A DNA stretch of 8,785 nt from the NCBI RefSeq assembly GCF_002812205.1, contig NZ_NPEA01000018.1:1-8785 (forward strand), given 5' to 3'. Below are positions 6,000 to 8,785 of this stretch, one piece after another. Under the pieces are notes generated by a model. That model worked only from the letters and a program-made list of their open reading frames with translations, had not been told where the DNA came from and searched no databases. Positions within the stretch are counted from its first letter, which is position 1, and each line of letters starts with the position of its first letter. Made by a program: the position numbers and the translations under genes. This stretch comes from Leptospira neocaledonica (GTDB lineage: Bacteria > Spirochaetota > Leptospiria > Leptospirales > Leptospiraceae).

Positions 6000-6296
6000 T
6001 TAATCTTTGCCTAATCTTTGGAAATATTCTTTTTCTTCCAATTTGTCAGCTTTTCTTGCGGAAATTATTCTTAGTTTCTCTTCTTTTTTATTGGATCTGT
6101 CTACAAAAACAACCACGATTATAGTAAAATTTTCAATTTTCCCGAGCACAAGCCATCTTTCTTCATTTTCAGAATGATTTTCATCCGGAATATAGATCGC
6201 ATCTTTATCAAGAAAAACCTGAGAGGCTTGTTTAAATGAAATTTGGTGCTTCTTAAGATTTGAAGAGTTCTTTTTGTCATCCCATTCAAAGAGCAT
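6000..6296 (-). CDS. brnT: BrnT-family ribonuclease toxin (second pair)
   Basis: A 98-residue protein with the BrnT pattern: F3-E-W-D6, K9, N13, K16-H17, S20-F, A24, V27-F, H41-S42, E46-R47 and R76-IISARKA83. It is expected to cleave RNA and be held by the BrnA downstream. It reads in array orientation, opposite to the first pair. About 100 bases separate its start from the cassette border, enough for its own promoter: a TTGAAA (minus strand, 6366-6361) followed after 17 to 18 bases by an AATATT-like box is a weak candidate. No Shine-Dalgarno is seen. A longer frame across it (6119-6508) is not coding; it runs through attC. Confidence 0.92.
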   Translation of the reverse strand: MLFEWDDKKNSSNLKKHQISFKQASQVFLDKDAIYIPDENHSENEERWLVLGKIENFTIIVVVFVDRSNKKEEKLRIISARKADKLEEKEYFQRLGKD

Positions 6297-6390
6297 TTAT
6301 TTAAGAAATATTTAGATGGAATGCTTGGTAAATCAGAATATTCCTCAAGTGTATTTTCTTTTTCAAACCGGAAGATTCTTAAGCTATGGC

Positions 6391-6541
6391 GTATAACGAC
6401 CAAGGCTTGACGACGTTTCGCGAGTCCGAAGGACTTGGCGCGAGAATTGCTCTGCAAGGCGAGTGACAAAGCGAAATGTGCCGAAGGCCAAGCGAGAGTG
6501 CGAAGCATCTCGAAGCGCAGCGTCAGGGCCGATAGTTAGGC
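6391..6541 (-). repeat. attC site 8 (long class, 151 bp), of cassette 8
   Basis: Left box gtataac, right box gttaggc. Hairpins agtcc-gaa-ggact and gcc-gaa-ggc, stem tttcgc/gcgaaa, inner stem ggcttgacg against cgtcagggcc. One hairpin is imperfect (aattgc-tct-gcaagg), suggesting drift or a patch from another site. The right flank gttaggcgaagaacaaaat matches the inverted left flank of site 9 except for G/A at position 11. Confidence 0.93.
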
Positions 6542-6552
6542 GAAGAACAAAA

Positions 6553-7698
6553 TTATATAAGGGAGTTTATATGAATATGATCACTATAAACAATCTCTTT
6601 TCCAAAACGAGCAAATAATCTTATCAGCGAGTTGTTTTCAACATTCAGTAAATAATTTATCGCGGTCACTTTAAATCTAATGTAATTTTTCGAAGGAAAT
6701 ATAATTGGATCTTTAATTATATGAGAAAATTTGGTTTCAGGCCCAGACTTTAGGTTTAAGTAGGGTAAATTCGAAGGCTGTTTTCCCCTATATTTTTTAC
6801 TCAACCAACCATTCGGTAGTGACTTTTTTATATTGGGAATCTTGATTTTAAAATGATATTTGGATTCTTTGACTTCCTTATATTTCGGTGTCGCAACTCC
6901 TTTTGGATAATCTTCCCACGCCATTTTTGAAAGGAGTATGCCGAATTCGGTAAAAAGAATACTATTTTCTATTCCATTATAGAGTATGATATCAAGCTCT
7001 AGATTATTACTTTTGCCAAAATCTCCAAAGCCTTCGAATAAAATGACCTTCCCCCTACTAAAAAAAGACTTATAATTATAGCGGATATTCCAAAATTCAT
7101 TTTTTATAAATATATTAGAAAATTCTATGCCTTTGATTCTTTTTTGCGAAACTTGAATACTTGATTCGACTATATTCCGTATCTCCCTTTCTTTAAAGGG
7201 ATGATTTTGCACCGATTTATCAAAAATTTTTGAAACTAGTTTTTCAACTATAGATCTTAATTCTGAGGGTTCCAGAAAGTTCTTTGCTAATGAATATTTA
7301 TTTATATAATTCAATAATCTAAAACAAGCTTGTTCCATTAAGGCATCCACATTTAAGTCCATTGGTGGATATATAAGAACTTTTCCAATTCTAGGTATAA
7401 AAAGTAAACTCCTCGATTTCTGTCCAAATAGCATTAAGATGTATTCGTCGGCCCTTGCAGTATTCTCTAAATCTGCCGCCCATTTGTGTGCGTTAGATTC
7501 ACTTATAACATTCTTAGAAGACTTAACTTGAACTACTATTTTTCTCCCGTTTTTATGCTGAATTAGTAAGTCAACTTTTTCAGATTCATTATGTGGTTCG
7601 ACAGAAATGAAATCTATATTTTTGTTTTCATTCAAAAACAAAAGCAATGAGCCTAATACTTGAACATAAATTCCTCTAAGTGTATCTATGCCTCCCAT
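6553..7698 (-). CDS. PD-(D/E)xK nuclease-like protein, candidate defence effector
   Basis: A 381-residue protein. The N-terminal 65 residues resemble the nuclease domain found in Cap4/DUF4297-type and Mrr-like proteins: GGIDTLRG9-IYV-Q13 in the first helix, E34 at the end of a strand, D43-LLIQ, and Q57-V-K59. D43 with Q57-x-K59 is a plausible PD-(D/E)xK active site of the Q-x-K type, cutting DNA with a metal ion. The other 300 residues (no SAVED domain that I can see) are not recognised and may hold the sensor. AGGA about 11 bases before the ATG supports the start. It is alone in its cassette, 33 bases from the border. Restriction-like activity is inferred. Confidence 0.7.
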   Translation of the reverse strand: MGGIDTLRGIYVQVLGSLLLFLNENKNIDFISVEPHNESEKVDLLIQHKNGRKIVVQVKSSKNVISESNAHKWAADLENTARADEYILMLFGQKSRSLLFIPRIGKVLIYPPMDLNVDALMEQACFRLLNYINKYSLAKNFLEPSELRSIVEKLVSKIFDKSVQNHPFKEREIRNIVESSIQVSQKRIKGIEFSNIFIKNEFWNIRYNYKSFFSRGKVILFEGFGDFGKSNNLELDIILYNGIENSILFTEFGILLSKMAWEDYPKGVATPKYKEVKESKYHFKIKIPNIKKSLPNGWLSKKYRGKQPSNLPYLNLKSGPETKFSHIIKDPIIFPSKNYIRFKVTAINYLLNVENNSLIRLFARFGKEIVYSDHIHINSLI

Positions 7699-7725
7699 TT
7701 TAACATCCTAATTATTTTGTTTTTC

Positions 7726-7865
7726 GCCTAACGACCAAGGTGTTCCGACGTTTGCGATGGCACGAGTTTGCGCATGCAAACGAAGTGACAGAAGCAAATG
7801 TGGCGTAGCCCAAGCGAGAGTTGCGAAGCAAGCTCGAAGCGATGCGGAAGCACCGATAGTTAGAC
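7726..7865 (-). repeat. attC site 9 (short class, 140 bp), of cassette 9
   Basis: Left box gcctaac, right box gttagac. Inner stem ggtgttccg/cggaagcacc; tttgc/gcaaa; hairpin gtttgc-gcat-gcaaac; ggc-gta-gcc. The right flank gttagacgacgtcaatt matches the inverted left flank of site 10 except for G/A at position 11. Confidence 0.93.
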
Positions 7866-7901
7866 GACGTCAATTTGACTAAATCGTGCAGCACTTTGCT
7901 T

Positions 7902-8639
7902 TCATTCTATTTTAATGAATTGACCGAAAACCCAACCATACACTTGAGAAAATTCAGATTGATAGACCGCTATATAATACCAATAGTTTTCCCATTTCTC
8001 TATTTTTTCTTTTTCCTTGGTCCTAGCAATTACGACAACGTTCCAATCCTTTTGCAAGGAAGTATATTTCTTCTCAACAGAATCCGAACAACAGCTTTCA
8101 GTTGTCAGATTTACATTAATTATTTTACTATTAATGGAAGGTTCATCCCGAAATCTAACCGCATCCGTGGTAACTGCCTTTCTACCTCCCATCATTATTC
8201 CGTCCACATGTTCTATAACAACCCGCTTTCCTATTCGATCTCGGTGATCTAATGAATAGAGAACAGTTTGTTTTTGATTATTTTTATTGGAACAAATTAG
8301 TCTTTTTTCACCTAAAAACTTAGCATCTGAACCGCCAACCTCGCAAATATCAAAAAATGAACCGTTCGGACATTCGGGTGAGTTTAATTTCTTTAGATCC
8401 TTATCAACTGAAAAGATCAGAGAGTTGGATTTCCGGTCTACATTTTCATAGCATGTGTTACGCTGTGCAATTTGATAAAAAGATATAACAACTTTATTAT
8501 TATCAAATTCTAATTTCACTCTTGAATTCTCATTGTAAGGATCCGATGAGTAACTCCCACTATATAATGATTCCGACGAAACCATCTCAACAATGAAAAA
8601 TTGTATTAAAAATATTGTGATTATTTTGAAAATATTCAT
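7902..8639 (-). CDS. Exported protein with a C-terminal bacterial SH3 domain
   Basis: A 245-residue protein. The signal peptide has a hydrophobic core at residues 4-18 and likely cleavage after VSS (residue 22). Residues about 35-130 are an unrecognised beta-rich region with cysteines at 63, 90, 99 and 116. Residues about 156-245 fit an SH3b domain: AVTTDAVRFRDEPS for the usual LNVRSEPS start, a long insert with C183-C184, then WNVVVIA, a WYYIAV strand, and the closing GWVFGQFIKI. SH3b domains of exported proteins usually bind peptidoglycan or proteins; the ligand here is unknown. The start lies 34 bases from the cassette border with only a weak Shine-Dalgarno (gatggtaa). Confidence 0.8.
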   Translation of the reverse strand: MNIFKIITIFLIQFFIVEMVSSESLYSGSYSSDPYNENSRVKLEFDNNKVVISFYQIAQRNTCYENVDRKSNSLIFSVDKDLKKLNSPECPNGSFFDICEVGGSDAKFLGEKRLICSNKNNQKQTVLYSLDHRDRIGKRVVIEHVDGIMMGGRKAVTTDAVRFRDEPSINSKIINVNLTTESCCSDSVEKKYTSLQKDWNVVVIARTKEKEKIEKWENYWYYIAVYQSEFSQVYGWVFGQFIKIE

Positions 8640-8667
8640 ATTGTTACCATCTATTTTAATTGATGTC

Positions 8668-8785
8668 GTCTAACGACCAAGGCTTATCGAAGTTGGCGAG
8701 CTGAGCAGTTGCGAAGACAGGCACGAGAATTGCTCTGCAATTCGAGTGACTGAGCCAATGTGGCGCAGCCCAAGCGAGAGTTGCG
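8668..8785 (-). repeat. attC site 10 (long class), cut by the window edge
   Basis: Left box gtctaac, then gaccaaggcttatcg, stem ttggc/gccaa and hairpin gaattgc-tct-gcaattc, so it is a close relative of site 1. The last 30 or so bases, with the inner-stem partner and right box, are outside the window. Confidence 0.9.

Larger units (their letters stand above)
1..8785 (-). mobile_element. Integron gene-cassette array, internal segment
   Basis: Ten related, spaced repeats alternate with one- or two-gene units, which is the layout of a sedentary (chromosomal) integron. Each repeat starts RYYYAAC and ends GTTRRRY on the + strand. If the integrase cuts G^TTRRRY on the minus-oriented sites, cassette borders on the + strand lie just before the last C of each left box: 66/67, 1045/1046, 1939/1940, 3096/3097, 3888/3889, 4821/4822, 5629/5630, 6396/6397, 7731/7732 and 8673/8674. 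The left box of each site is complementary to the right box of the site before it, as expected if these pieces meet when a cassette is excised as a circle. Nine of eleven recognisable genes or operons read on the minus strand in gene-then-attC order. No integrase or attI is visible. The assignment rests on site architecture, not on a database match. Confidence 0.88.

Noticed and set aside
5808..6014. 68-residue + strand frame
   Set aside because: It lies antisense to the second brnA; its hydrophobic look comes from the reverse of Lys/Glu-rich codons.
6119..6508. 129-residue minus-strand frame
   Set aside because: It runs from attC site 8 into brnT in the wrong frame; brnT matches its family in the other frame.
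7712..7894. 60-residue minus-strand frame
   Set aside because: It is the translation of attC site 9.
7875..8252. Two + strand frames of 125 and 76 residues
   Set aside because: Both are antisense to the SH3b gene, which has a signal peptide and domain in its own frame.
61..8785. CRISPR array
   Set aside because: Repeats are 140-157 bp, diverged, and 600-1200 bases apart with genes between; CRISPR repeats are short, uniform and closely spaced.
61..8785. REP/BIME or insertion-sequence scars
   Set aside because: The repeats always sit between genes in one orientation with complementary core boxes shared by the ends of each unit, and no transposase is present; attC explains this better.

Overview
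The window is a stretch of a chromosomal-type integron gene-cassette array: nine complete cassettes and the ends of two more, separated by ten related attC recombination sites (nine complete, one cut by the right edge). Each site opens on the + strand with an RYYYAAC box, closes with a GTTRRRY box, and holds nested covarying hairpins in about 140 to 157 bases. No integrase gene, attI or Pc promoter is in the window, so this is an internal part of a longer array. The attC sites are visibly richer in G+C than the A+T-rich genes. The host looks like a Gram-negative, A+T-rich bacterium. Exported SH3b proteins, a relaxed lipobox (L-A-F-N-C) and BrnTA modules would fit a spirochaete such as Leptospira, but this is only a tentative guess.

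Layout, left to right: tail end of a cassette (1-66); cassette 1 (67-1045), a small membrane protein and an exported helical protein overlapping by ATGA; cassette 2 (1046-1939), a lipoprotein resembling DUF4468; cassette 3 (1940-3096), an FRG-domain protein; cassette 4 (3097-3888), an exported protein of unknown function; cassette 5 (3889-4821), a RES-domain protein; cassette 6 (4822-5629), a BrnT/BrnA toxin-antitoxin pair running against the array, with its own promoter, likely operator and hairpin; cassette 7 (5630-6396), a second, divergent BrnT/BrnA pair in array orientation; cassette 8 (6397-7731), a PD-(D/E)xK nuclease-like protein; cassette 9 (7732-8673), an exported SH3b protein; then the start of cassette 10. 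All cassettes are oriented on the minus strand (gene, then attC). No gap of more than 300 bases lacks a gene; the gaps are almost entirely attC.

The cargo falls in two groups: candidate defence or stabilising genes (FRG, RES, two BrnTA, nuclease) and cell-envelope proteins (exported, lipoprotein, SH3b). Most genes start within about 50 bases of their cassette border and so have little room for a promoter; they probably depend on read-through.

The most striking signal is outside the genes. In every complete cassette the complementarity of the two attC core boxes continues 4 to 10 bases or more into the cassette, with sequence that differs between cassettes but matches within each. It is interrupted in all nine by the same mismatch at position 11 (12 on one arm of cassette 6, which has one extra base), which is a G-T wobble on the window's + strand (the expected recombinogenic bottom strand) and an A-C mismatch on the other.
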